A DNA stretch of 64,000 nucleotides from Udeniomyces pyricola (Eukaryota > Basidiomycota > Tremellomycetes > Cystofilobasidiales > Mrakiaceae), in NCBI GenBank assembly GCA_039545295.1, contig BCIK01000027.1:211781-275780 (forward strand), given 5' to 3'. The translations under genes and the position numbers were made by a program. Position 1 is the stretch's first letter. Every line of letters begins with the position of its first letter. The notes beneath the pieces were generated by a model. The model did no database searches. It saw only the letters and a program-made list of their open reading frames with translations, and had not been told where the DNA came from. Positions 44,821-56,063 of the stretch are shown piece after piece.

Positions 44821-47800
44821 TTAGTCCTCTGCTTCTGCTTCTGTTTGTACGTCTTCTTCTCTTTCCTCCTCGCCTGAAAAAGTGACCGAAGGAGATCGAA
44901 GCAAAACCATTCGGAAGAGGGGATCAAGGGGGGGGGGGAGAGGGGGGAAGACAAAACCTTACCGATGGCGACTTCGATTTGTCTAAGAGCAATCTCCGTT
45001 CCCATCTCGAAACTTGTCTGACCCGAAGAGCTCGACATGGCCAATCCACCTGCCGCGGCCAACCCGTTAGGCACCAAGAGGAGAATGGCAGCAGATTGTC
45101 TTAGATTGCACAGACAAGTAAAAAAAAAAATTGTAAATGATGTGAAGCACGAGAGGTGTAAGATACGTTGCGTTCACATTGGGCGGAGAGGATATCAAGA
45201 AACCAACGGGGTATATAGAATATAGACAAAGAAGGGTGGAAGAACGTACGAGGTATAAGCTGTGCCTCTAGCGAGTCGGGACCAGAGCGTTCCTCCGAGT
45301 CCAATCGCAAACGAGGGGATCGCAGCAGACGCTTCAGGTTGGTCAGGAAGGGCCTATTTAGAAGGAAAAAAGAAGAGAGAGAAAAAAAAAACAAAGGGGA
45401 TCAGGATGACAGAAACTCGAAGCAGAGGCAGAGCACGCGATGCAATGTGTAAGCAAGAAGAGTTGGAGACGCACTCCTTTGGCGAAATAGTAGATGGCGT
45501 ACGATGCACATGCAATGACAAACGACACTGCAAACTACACACACCAAAATAAAGAAAGAAAGAAAGAGAAAGAACACAGCCACACGAAGTCAGTCTTTAG
45601 TCAAGCTGTATGCGGGGGTGTTTGTGATCGAACGAGGAGAAAAAAACTAGACTGAGAACTTTACCTGAGCGCTTCTCAATTTGGCTTTAGTCCACATGCC
45701 CAAGCTGACGACGAAACACGGGATGAGCAAAAAGAGATACCAGTCGGGTACGGTCTGCTCATACCAAGGTGCGTTGGCCGCTCGTTCGCAGACGATACTC
45801 GCAGAGGTCACAGAGGCGCTTGATGAGTCGACAAAGGTAAACGTTCCTTCGGTGAAAGGGCTAGATTGGCTTGCGTCGGTCGAATTGAACGTGCCTGTGA
45901 GCGAGACGGAGGTGACACTACCTTTGGCCGAGGGATCCATGGCTGAGGAGTAGGATTACAACAGGCCGCAAATGGACAGAGTCAGCCAACTGTGACGATC
46001 CCTCAAAAACAGACAAAAATGTTGAGAAAAGCAAAACTAAAAAGAAAATTCAAAATACGTACCGACATAGACTTTGGATCCCAGTGAGATGCCGACTCCA
46101 AGGAACAGCGAAAGAATACACCCATAGACGATCCGAATGCTGCCTGCGACGATGCACCGGGACTAAACAGGAATGAACATCGACACGTCAATCGCTTAGT
46201 CCTCGATCAATCCTCATAAGGAATTGGAGACGGAAGAACCTGACGTACAGCTATCTCTAGGGCGCCACCGAGAATGACATATCCGGGTAGAATCATAATG
46301 ATACCGGCCGAGGCTGGCAAGTAGCAAAGCAGACAAAAATGAGAGACCGAGTTGTCAGCAGCTGGACAAAGGTACGAAGGATGCGTTGCGGATACGATCC
46401 ATCGACTTACCAAGGGACTGATAGCAAAAATGGCCCGTACTACTGAGAGCCTTGGCAAGAAACGAAACGAGGAAGGCCATGGTGATCTGAGCCAGAGATG
46501 ACAACGAAGCATATAGGTCAGGTCAGTAAGGGTAGTGTACCAAAATAAGTCCAAAGAAATGTTCGTCTCACCTCGAAGCAATTGAGGAAGAGTGGATTGC
46601 TCGCCGCCAAGGTGAGCTGACAGAGACCCATGAGGCTACCGAGAATGAAAGATGCCATCATATCGATCTGAATTCGCAAAGCAAGTTGGGAGAATCGTAC
46701 TCGACTGGTAAGCTTCGCTCTGATCATGTTTCGGATTTCTTCTTTGACTGCGCAAGCACGTCCAACTCACGAAGGACCCCGAAAAGGCGACAGCAGAACC
46801 AAAGAAGCTGCAAGCTCCAATGATGAGAATCCTCATCCATACAGGATGGAGTGGAGGGGCGGCGGTGATGGCTTTGAGGGCGAGCGATCCATCAGCGGCA
46901 GAGATGATGTCATGGAGAACCTCTCGGTTAACAGCGTGAACTTGAGCAAGCTTCTCGGTGTCGAGTGCGCCTACAGCTCGAAGAAAGGCCGTCTCCGAGT
47001 GTTGAGCAGCTGGGTCGTTGAAGCAAAGAATTAGCTAGATCGAGGAGATGGAATGTATAGAATTGATAGGAAACAGAACGCTGAATCAGCAGGCACTCTG
47101 ATAACCACACCAACAACCTGGGGTCTATATAAGCAGGGCAAGTTGAACGGACATGCGAGGGAAGGTAGAAGAAATGAGCGTCGCATTCCAACACCCGGGC
47201 GGTAGCTTCGAGCTGATTTTCGAGACGATGGGTCGGAGCACCAAAGATCATCATGGCGTTGGCGAGTCGGACCAGGAAGTCGCGTGTCTGCGAATCAGTG
47301 CATCGGTGAGATTTGCTGTAACAAGGGGAGCGTGAAGAGGTCAGCTAAGGGAAACGGTAAAAAAGACATTCACGAGACCCATGGACGATTAAGACAGAAT
47401 CGAGAAGAGCCAAATGATTTGAAGACATACATGTAGATTTCCTGTTGCATACGTTCACCACGCTTGCTTCCTACCCAGCCAACATAGTTGCCCGACTTAA
47501 CCCCCCATCGCTTCTTCTCTCGCCAACTCCGACCGACGTCGCCCTTTTCAGCATCGCGAGCCTCTCGTTCCCGTCGCTCTTCGTCGCTCATGGCCTCCCA
47601 ATCGAACTCCCCCTCTCCATCACCAACCAGGTCATCAGTATCAGATGAGTCCGTCCGATCCCCTTCATCCCCTGATGGCGGCGATTTGTGCTGGGCCTTC
47701 TTCTGGTCGCGCTGATACTTGAGGCCATGAGCAATCTTCTCTGCCTTGCTGGGCGGATTAGGCTCAGACTCTTGGTCCTCCTCGGACGACGATGGCGATG

Positions 47801-50174
47801 GGACGACAGCGTTGGCACCTCCCTCATCGTACTCGCCTTGGAACGCCTGGACGTCGGCGCCTTCTGAACGCAGGATGTCGTTCGTGCCTTCTTCAGCAAT
47901 GTCGTCCAGCTGATCCTCGGTTGGCTCGCCCTTGGTGGCTGTGGCGTTATTCCGCTGCTCTTTGTTCTCACCTTCCTCTGCCGTCCCCTCATCTTCATCT
48001 TCATCATGGTCAGAACTAGTGGCGGCAACTCGGTCCTCGTCGCCATCAGAAACATCATCGACATGTGAAGCCGTAGTTCTGCCAGCCTTAGGCTTGGACC
48101 TGGATTTGGACTTGGAGTCGGCTTTGAGCCTCGAAGAGTCTCGGAAGGTGTGGGTGTCCGGATCGATTTGAGAGGATGTCCTCTTGACACGAGGGGCGCT
48201 GTTGGTGCGGTCGGCCTTGTCGCCTGCTGGTCGTGTCACGTCGTTGCCCGTCATGTCGCGGACCCTGGCCTGGCGTTTCGCTCGCTCTGCCTGCTCGTCT
48301 CGTCGCTGAATCATCCTTGCCCGCCTTTCCCGCTTCTTTGCGAGACTGTCCCACTCAGAATCAAGCTCCTTCTTCATGGCGAGATCCGTCTTGACCTCCC
48401 GACGCGAGTATCGAGAGAGTCGACGACCACCCGAGCCGCCGCCGACGTCGCCTTGGTCCTCGTACGACCAAACGGGAGCAATCGAAGCGATCGAGGGTGA
48501 CATGGCTCCCGTCAGGTTACCCGTCGTCGCAATAAGTGCAGAGATGGTTCGAAGTGGCGCATTGGAGTCGATGTCATTGTTGGAATGATTAGGCGAGGCA
48601 GCCGAGCTCTCAAACGATTGGAAATATGCAGCTGCTGATTCGTATAGTCGACGGGGGACAGAATGAGTGTGTGCGATATGACGAGGGATGTATGGCTGAT
48701 TGAGGTCTTGATTGAGCTTGGGGTGAGCGTGTCGCGGGTTCAATGAGATCTCGGACCCACCCGAGGTGTGACTGCCCGTGTGAGGTGCATGGGAAGGTCG
48801 AGGTGCATGGGTTGGGAGTGTAGACTCTGTATCAGAATTCTGATGAGCGTGAGTCGGGTGGAAGATGCGTTTGGTCGTGGACTGGATGCGATGGCGAGAC
48901 GTCGTGATAGGTTCAGAGTTCTCCTTCTCGCAGTTGTCGTTTTCGGATGAGTCGCGTTGACGGGTTTCAGGCGGTGAAGAAGAGGCTGCATCGTTAGGAC
49001 CTGAATGGAAGCCAGAAAATGGTGAGGTGAAGAGTCGCTGCCACGAGGATGGCGTCAACGGAGGCACCGCAGCCTGATGCTGTCGAGCGAATGAGTGGGA
49101 TGGCGCAGGAGGAGGCGGTCGAGGGATGGTCGAGGACCGTGCACGTCCGGCCTTGGGTCGCTCCATGACGGTCTCAAGACCAGTCGTCTCTTCCTGGTCT
49201 TGTTGTTTGGAAGCCGTGTGGTCGCTAGCGTGCTGCTTCTCCTCGTTCTGTTGCACTCCCACGCGAAACTCCTCCTGCGACGGTTGGTCCGTCTCGCTTT
49301 CATTTTGATTGGTCCTCCGACTGAGATGGCTGACGCGATCACGCACACCTTTCAAGCTTGGTCGACTGTGATGGCTGCCGCGACTCGTTTGGGAGGTGTT
49401 GGTCGACCGACGACTGAGGGGGTCCCGGTCCTTGTCGTCACTGTCGGTTCGGATCAAGGAAACGTCACCAGCTTCACGAGCCGCTCGACGACGCTCCTTC
49501 CAGTTCATCTTAGGCCGGTCTTGTTTGACACGACCATCACCGACGTCGTTAAGTTCTCGGACGAGTGAACCAATGCCTTGTACAGAGTTCGCGAGCGAAC
49601 GAGATTTCTTGCGACCATCATCCTCTTCTGAGCCAGAGGAGGATGAAGATGACGGGTCGGCTGCACGTCGTCTGCGGCTTTGATGAGACTTGATGCTGCT
49701 ATTTCGGCGACTCGAAGGCGCCTGGCGGACCGTTGAGGCATGCGAATGGTCAGTCTGCCGGCTCATGGAGCGTGGACGGGAAGGACCTTTATCAGGGTCG
49801 GATTTAGTTTGACGCGAGACGCAATCCTTGGGATTGTCTTGCGATGTTCCATAGGACTCAGGGACAGAGAATCGTGTGTGATTGGGTTCGTAAGGGTTGG
49901 GCTCGGTTACGTCTTGTTCGGCAGAAGGGGTGGAATCTGGGTCGAGCTCGAACGGTTGGACGGATGGAAGGGACTCGGAGTCAGGTCGGAGCTCGATGAG
50001 AGTTGATGGACTTCCTGGGCTACTCGTCGAGGGAGATGTGGAAGTTGACATGGAGAGAATAGAAGGAGGGGGATGGAGCGTGAGGGGAGAGTGGGTATGG
50101 GAAGGATTGGTGAAATAAAGGGTTTTGACTGGATTTCTATGTATATCGAAGATGGAAGAGGCAGGTAGAGCCAT
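44821..50174 (-). CDS. ThrE/Prm10-like membrane transporter with long N-terminal extension
   Basis: Multi-pass membrane protein of the ThrE (threonine/serine exporter, DUF1212) family; the yeast relative is the pheromone-regulated Prm10. The first exon (50174-47430) encodes about 910 residues of charged, Ser/Arg/Asp-rich, probably disordered sequence. It contains acidic runs (DDVSDGDEDR, EEDQESEPNPP) and ends in WEAMSDEERREREARDAEKGD. The transporter follows in many exons: AMMIFGAPTHRLENQLEATARVLECDAHFFYLP (split, 47165-47265), ETAFLRAVGALDTEKLAQVHAVNREVLHDIISA (split, 46900-47000), PPLHPVWMRILIIGACSFFGSAVAFSG (split), GSLMGLCQLTLAASNP, MAFLVSFLAKALSS, ILPGYVILGGALEIA, and later membrane segments such as WYLFLLIPCFVVSLGMW (about 45700). 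The most likely end is a short acidic tail reading GEEEREEDVQTEAEAED to TAA at 44821. An in-frame ATG at 50051 is a possible alternative start. The substrate is unknown in fungi. Confidence 0.87.
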
Positions 50175-51539
50175 AATGACCAGTTTCAGGCAAGGTAAGA
50201 AGTCAATAAATTTTGTTTCGGCAATAACAAAAAGAAGAAGAAAAAGGGGGGGGAGTTAATGACAGCGAGATGTTGTACAGACGACTGCGAGAGAAAGTGA
50301 CGCTAAGCCGATCAAGACGGACGAGAAACGAGCAGGGACAGTGGCGGGCGTGAAGCAGGCGTTGCGCGGTCCAGTCAGCCGGTTGAACTATGAAATTTCG
50401 TTTGAATCAGATCAGGATAGATTGATGCCACCTACATAGAAGCGTAGATGTCAGATATCGAGAGGGACAAGAGACGGATACGACGGGAGGCGAGTTGAAA
50501 TTCTAGTGAGGCCGAATAGGTAGTCTTGTGGAAAGGATGGATCATCGATCAATCGACAGTCAGCTTAGATAATAACTCTTGGGCCGACTGAAAGCAAGCA
50601 GAAGCTTGCAGCTTCCGTAAGGATGAATCGTACGAGACCCAGGGCTGACCTATGTAGGAGATGTCTATGTGAAGTCTATTGATACAATGAGACGCGGACA
50701 AGAGGTTAGAGGGGTTGAACGTCGAAGCTGCTCTACAGAAGGACGGACACGTTGGGTGGGAGAGGAAATGCGCGTTAGCTTCGACATGATGCATGAGGTC
50801 CGGCCTGTGCTACAGTTTACGTCATGAGAGGGGTTTGCGCGGGCGCGCACCTTTAAAGTAGGGGATGCCGGGTGGGAAACCCGTGTTGGAGGAAGAGTGT
50901 GGAGTCAGAGGGATGAGATAGGGCGAGAACGTTGACGGCCAGCCTTGAAACGTTGGGACACGGCGGGCTATGAGGTGGAGAAGAGGGGCAGGATACAATA
51001 TGCAGACAGGCAGGTGAAGCGGGCGGTAAGGTGGTGTGGAAGGGAGTTCCGGGTTGGGAACGCTCGATTCGAAGTATCCGCAACTGGCACCAGCTGTACG
51101 GCGCAGGGCGCAGGGAGGCTGTCGGCCGGAACTCGCAGGCCGGGAGATTTTGCGCTTGTGCGCTTGACTCGGCCGCCCGACATACCAACCGATAGTGGAC
51201 ATTCGGCATTGGCATTGAACGTTGAACTCTCAATATTCGAGGATTATTCGAGGATTATTTTGGGCTATACAAGGATTATTCAAGGATTATTCTTGTCGTA
51301 TTCTATCGCGTCGATCGAAATTCAATATGGACGTATCACCGGCGCGTGTCGGCGGTCGCCTGCGCCACAAGCTGTTCGCGTCTCCAAGCTGTTCGCGTCT
51401 TGTCACGACGATTAATTGCCCGACTGTCTTGACCCCAAATCCTCTTTCGACGCCTGCACGCATTCAGATCTTCACAACTCGAGTCCTTCACTCAACGCCC
51501 TGCCGGCCCATCGCCAATCATCCCATACCCCTACCGCAA
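50175..51539. promoter_or_regulatory. Divergent intergenic region between ThrE-like and methyltransferase genes
   Basis: About 1.36 kb with no supported gene. There is a G-run near 50247-50255. An 11-bp direct repeat (RAGGATTATTY) occurs four times at 51237-51292. An in-frame extension upstream of the methyltransferase ATG (ATG near 51328) exists but looks like leader. Frames of 126 codons on the minus strand near 50822-51233 lack family matches. Confidence 0.5.
51237..51292 (+). repeat. Four direct copies of an 11-bp GGATTATT element
   Basis: GAGGATTATTC, GAGGATTATTT, then after an 8-base spacer AAGGATTATTC and AAGGATTATTC, all in the same orientation about 250-300 bases before the methyltransferase start. 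Confidence 0.85.
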
Positions 51540-53836
51540 ATGCGTCATCCTTCGAGTCTGACTTCCCATCGATCCCCTAATCCTCGTCCTCCAACGAGTT
51601 CACTCGACGAGACGTCCTCGCCATTGATCCTCCCGTTACTGCTCGTCATCGTCGCCCTCTTGACGCCATACATCTACCGAGCTTTCTCCCCCCAAACCTC
51701 CTTGACATCTTCCATCAGCTCCTATCTCTCCACTCCAGCCGTTATCTCATCTTCCCACGCAGTTCAATCCCTTCATACGACACTCGATTCTCTCGCGGCA
51801 TACAAGGCCCATCACCGTCGCGCTCTAACCCGCAAGGAGAACGCCTATCACGGTCTCGCTCGCCGTCAACGAGCGATTGCCGAACAGATCGGGTATGGAG
51901 GCAAGATACATAGGTCGAGAGATGCTATCCAGGGGAACTCCAAAGTAGTTGCAGAGATGATAGAGGTCGGGAAGCGAGAGGGGCAAGGGGGAAGAGCATG
52001 GAAGGAGGCATCCGTTGTTGGGTGGGGGGCGGGCCGAAGTGCAAGGGAGCTGGAGCATGGCAGGGTTGTGGAAGTACTCAAACAGTCAGTCTATACGCGT
52101 TGTTAGTCGACTCGGTGTTTTTTTTTTATAGCCAAAGACGATCAGAATGAAGGGAGGGTGCCGGGTAACAATCAAAAAATCTAGGAAAGAGGTTTGATTT
52201 ATATTTTCTTTTATTATTATTCTTATTCCGAAACAAAAAAAAAACCCCCAATCCGAACTCTACAGTTTCGTCCGCGATTGGTCTGTTGAGGGTGAATCCG
52301 AACGAATTACGCTTTTCACCCCGATACTGGACGTTTTACAAGCGGAGTTCTCGACCGAAGCGAGCCGTAGAGACCGAAAAGTCCTCGTTCCTGGATGTGG
52401 GCTCGCGAGGCTGCCGTATGAGATCTCAAAACTCGGTGAGTTTCCAAGGATGCTGCATGATATCTGACACACCCAACGGGTAGAAGGGGCCGATCGGATG
52501 GCTAAGAAAGGAAAGATCACGCACGATGTGACCAGGAAGATTGTTTAGAAGCATAGTAGGCTCATGATTGCTTGTCTTGATTCTTATGTGCCTACGTCGT
52601 TATCAGGTTTCAGTGTCGATGCAAACGATTACTCTTGCTTGTAAGTCTCTTGAACTTTTCATCTTGTCTTGTCGGCTTCACTCTTACTCTTACTCTGTCG
52701 CTAAACGCAACCGTGGACTCGAACCCCCCCCCCCCCAACAATATCACGAATTACTCACTTATCTTGCCTCGTTGGTTCATCTTTCGTCTTCGGTTCCATT
52801 CTTTCTTGCACCCACCTGGCAGTATGAAGTTTGTCGATTTGATTCGAACATGTCACAATTATCTTGCAGTACATGAATTCCTCTCCCTCAAACCCTAACT
52901 TGTCTAATCTCGTTCTCGAACTTGCTCCAACTCATTCCTTCCCAGCCTCGGAGCCCGTTTGATCCTCAAACACACGACTTCGATCGATCAACATATCATC
53001 CAGCCTAACGTACACTCCTTTTCGCATCATGCCTCCACTGCCAACATGTTGTGTGTCCTTGGTTCATTTGCCCGTCCTGTTGCTTAATTGACCCTATACG
53101 CAACGTCCCCGCGTCATGATTCCTCCCATCACTCCGAAATTGCACCTGACGTACCAAAATAACCAAACCAAAAATGTCTCACCTACCATTCATCGTCATC
53201 CAGCCGCGAAATCTCCTTTCCCGATGTCGTTCCTGATAGAACCACCCACCTCACTCTGCACGAAGGCGATTTCCTCACGCTGTTCGAGGATTCAGAGACG
53301 CACGATGCCGTTGTAGTACGTCCTCGATCTTCGATTTCCCATTTCGCCATCCACGCGAGAACGTAGACGGGGCAGAGTTACCACCAAGATAGGATTGCTA
53401 AAGAACCTCTTGCGTACTGTCTCGTTACGTATATCGGTGTTTGCTGGTTCTTTGACTGACTTGCTTGCGTTCGAACCCCAGACGTTGTTCTTCATAGATA
53501 CGGCTGAGAATCCACTCGATTATCTCGAGACAATCTATCGGGCTTTGAAACCGGGTGGAATGTGGATCAACGAGGGGCCTCTTCTCTATGCCGGAACTCG
53601 TACGTGACGTACATGCATCGTTATGGTTCATATATCCAGCTATGACCTCCATTAGGGTGGATTGCTCAGTGTGGTAGCTGATGCGTTTGATCGCGCACGT
53701 GTTTGATGTTTCTCTTTTGATAGCACGTATGGAACCGACGGCGGAAGAAATGCTGGAACTCGCTCGACTCGTCGGGTTTGAAGTCGTTGACAAAAAAGAG
53801 CGTGAGTTGTCGATCTTGAAGCTCGAGAAAGGCTAG
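51540..53836 (+). CDS. Carnosine N-methyltransferase-like (N2227) enzyme with N-terminal membrane helix
   Basis: SAM-dependent methyltransferase of the N2227/CARNMT1 family (carnosine to anserine in animals; histidine methylation of proteins also reported; fungal substrate unknown). Exon 1 (51540 to about 52084) has a hydrophobic helix [19 protein letters not shown], then [21 protein letters not shown] and [22 protein letters not shown] (split), typical of the family. Later exons give [14 protein letters not shown], the SAM motif [19 protein letters not shown] (about 52380-52435), [31 protein letters not shown] (53215-53275), [36 protein letters not shown] (split, 53488-53590), and the C-terminus METTAEEML-type helix to a stop at 53834-53836. 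The exon(s) around 52840-53200 are not resolved. The usual stretch between FMKFV and the FPDV motif is short or hidden in small exons. The start is the ATG before the helix. Confidence 0.85.
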
Positions 53837-54479
53837 AATTCTACGTTTCTGTCTTCTCTCTCTACATGGGGATCCGGGCTCAGTCGAAACTTGCCGCTTC
53901 AGGATGACAGTGCTATAGTTTATTGTTATTCTGAACCTGCAAGCTCATCTCTCTTTCTGTTGGCTTTTTTGCCTGCTTCTTCCCTTGTCCCATCCTCGCG
54001 TTTGTGTTTTCACGGCGGATTCCTCAAAACACAAGTCGATTCTGAGTACACAGGTATCACAGATGGTCTCTTCCGGTTCATCTATCGCTGTCAATTCTGG
54101 GTCCTTCGCAAACCTGCTTCGCTGGAGGTGGACCAGCCTACTAAAGATGGGGATGGGTCATCACAGTAACCACCCATATATACCCGGGTTGCTGGAGAGT
54201 TAAACTTTGAAGTGGGGTATGAGGGGACCCATGTGCCCCTGTCTAGGGTGATATGATATCATCGCATCGGCCTCTTGAAATCATATATCCGTTTGCATGC
54301 ATACGAGACTGCTGACTAAGCTTCAAGTCCATACGTCCCGGACTCCGGCCCACGTACAATGTACAAGCGACTCCTGTCTGCAAGTTTCGAACCCGAACCA
54401 TCCTCCTTGCTAATGCCATGCAATCACTGCACTGGCTGACTCTTACCACTTGTAGCTTGAGATGGCTTATCCTGAATAA
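53837..54479. other. Intergenic, no gene seen
   Basis: Mixed sequence without long homopolymers. A B-box-like GGTTCGGGTTCGAA on the minus strand near 54380-54400 does not fold into a tRNA. No credible reading frame. Confidence 0.5.
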
Positions 54480-54869
54480 CTAAACTCGCTTGATTATGTA
54501 CCCATCAACATTCTCATGCGCCCTATAAGCACAGTAGCTGTAGTAAACGATCTCTTGACCCCGGGTTGATCTTGGCCCGGTCGCCGGCTTTACGATCAAG
54601 TGTGTGTTCGACCAGATGTCCGTTGTTGTTTGAACCTTGTCTTCTCCGCATGCAGCATGCATGACCTCATTTTTGAATAGCTCACACTGATATGACGTCC
54701 AGTTAGGTCTTTCATAGTCTTCAATTCTTTTCATGCGTCGCACGAGGGTGTTGTTCGAGTGCCCCATCTCCCGGATTGTGGGGGGACCGACAAAAACCTC
54801 AGGACTGTAAATCATGGAAGGGGGTCCACATCTCATTCCGACGACGTAAATCCAAGTCTTCTCAAGCAT
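54480..54869 (-). CDS. Hypothetical 129-residue protein, single exon
   Basis: Uninterrupted ATG-to-TAG frame of 129 codons, not low-complexity. It has an even amino-acid mix, several aromatic residues and cysteines, and stretches such as MLEKTWIYVVGMRCG and EIVYYSYCAYRAHENVDGY. I do not recognise a domain, signal peptide or membrane helix. Codon choice (frequent ACA, CAT, AAT, ATA) differs from the C-ending codons favoured by nearby conserved genes, which may mean a young, foreign or decayed gene, or no gene at all. It overlaps nothing strongly supported and ends near the CARNMT-like gene's 3' flank. Length alone is weak proof in this GC range. Confidence 0.3.
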   Translation of the reverse strand: MLEKTWIYVVGMRCGPPSMIYSPEVFVGPPTIREMGHSNNTLVRRMKRIEDYERPNWTSYQCELFKNEVMHAACGEDKVQTTTDIWSNTHLIVKPATGPRSTRGQEIVYYSYCAYRAHENVDGYIIKRV

Positions 54870-54988
54870 CCCTCATCTCCCATAGACCCAATCAACCGAC
54901 TTCCATCACTTCCCGAGGTCTCACACCCCAACGACTTTGAGCTCAGCAGACCAATACATCCGTGTACTCTTCCAATTACTCTCGCATC

Positions 54989-55437
54989 ATGTTTTCGTCT
55001 TCTTCCTCTTCTTTTTCCTCATCATCTCCTACCTCTACGTCTCCCACCCTATCGCCGCTCTCGTCTGCTCTGGTCCATGGAACGAACGATCAAGAGCTCG
55101 GACGACCGGGCCCGAACCCGAACGACCTTGATCCGGACGCGCGACAGAAGCTTGTAGGGAAACTCGAGAAGCGAGACTTAGCGATGGCCGAGAGTGTCGC
55201 GAGGATCGTCCATGGCAGGATAGGGATCGGTAAGTGATGTCATGCATGACAGTCTTGGGAGAGGAGAAGTCGAGGCGATGGGATGGGTGTCTGATGGGGA
55301 TTGGTTAGGGATGGCATGAATGCCTATGGTCCTGTTGAGGAAGGACTGACCACTTCGCGGAGGAAGGATTAAAGCTGACGCATGTAGAACTTGTTTCTAC
55401 GTTTTGCAATGGGGTGGTTCCCAATAGCCGCTGCTAA
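54989..55437 (+). CDS. Hypothetical small protein, two exons
   Basis: Exon 54989-55229 starts with a Ser/Thr-rich stretch (MFSSSSSSFSSSSPTSTSP). It continues as a charged helix-like segment (DPDARQKLVGKLEKRDLAMAE, split) and ends at a GTAAGT donor. A TAG acceptor at 55386-55387 opens an in-frame exon reading ELVSTFCNGVVPNSRC with stop at 55435-55437, total 96 residues. The good donor and frame continuity support it. The product is not recognised and the second exon is inferred. Low codon-level evidence in the Ser-rich part. Confidence 0.33.
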
Positions 55438-56063
55438 GCCGTAGTGCTCGACCCTCATCTTGATATCATCCAAAAAGTTACAGCAAGCGATGGTAAGGAG
55501 ATTAGAGATACTGGGAGGTCTGTGATGCTGCAGTGAAACAGTGTGGATGGACGAAGTGGGAAGGGGTTGAAGGGGGAGGAAAGGGAAGAGAAGGGGTTGG
55601 ATGCCTTTCCGTTGGGGACGACTGCGTTTCGTCGGGATTCTCCGAAGGACCCTTTGATCTGATGGCATCTCGTGATGGTTTGGTGTTTTTGCTGTGACTT
55701 TGGGTGAGTTGTGTTGCGATGACAGACAGATGGAAAATATGTACTTGACATGGCGATGGAAGACAGGGAACGAACTCATGAGCTCAAATTGAATGGTCAT
55801 GTGTGGGTGTCATGCATGCGTGACGCGTGACGGCGACCGGCACTCGCTCCGAAAACGCGTTTCCCCTGTGATAACATTCATACACACGCGATATCACTGT
55901 CTCCCGCCATCCTCCTCCTTTCTTGGTTCATCGACCTTCTGCCTTGCCGTCTTGACCTTCGCCTTCCTTGCCCCCAGTCCTTATCCTCCAGATGCTGCTA
56001 ACGCTCACGTTCTCGTCTTGTCAGTCCCATTCCGTCGCAACTCCAAGCTTCGGCAGAGCTATC

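Noticed and set aside
51222..51539. Upstream extension of the methyltransferase, with a mitochondrial-presequence-like stretch
   Set aside because: The frame begins at a TTG and passes through the direct-repeat block. The ATG at 51540 immediately precedes the plausible membrane helix. An ATG near 51328 cannot be fully excluded.
54330..54460. Possible tRNA on the minus strand (GGTTCGGGTTCGAA)
   Set aside because: The T-arm cannot pair in any register and no cloverleaf is visible.
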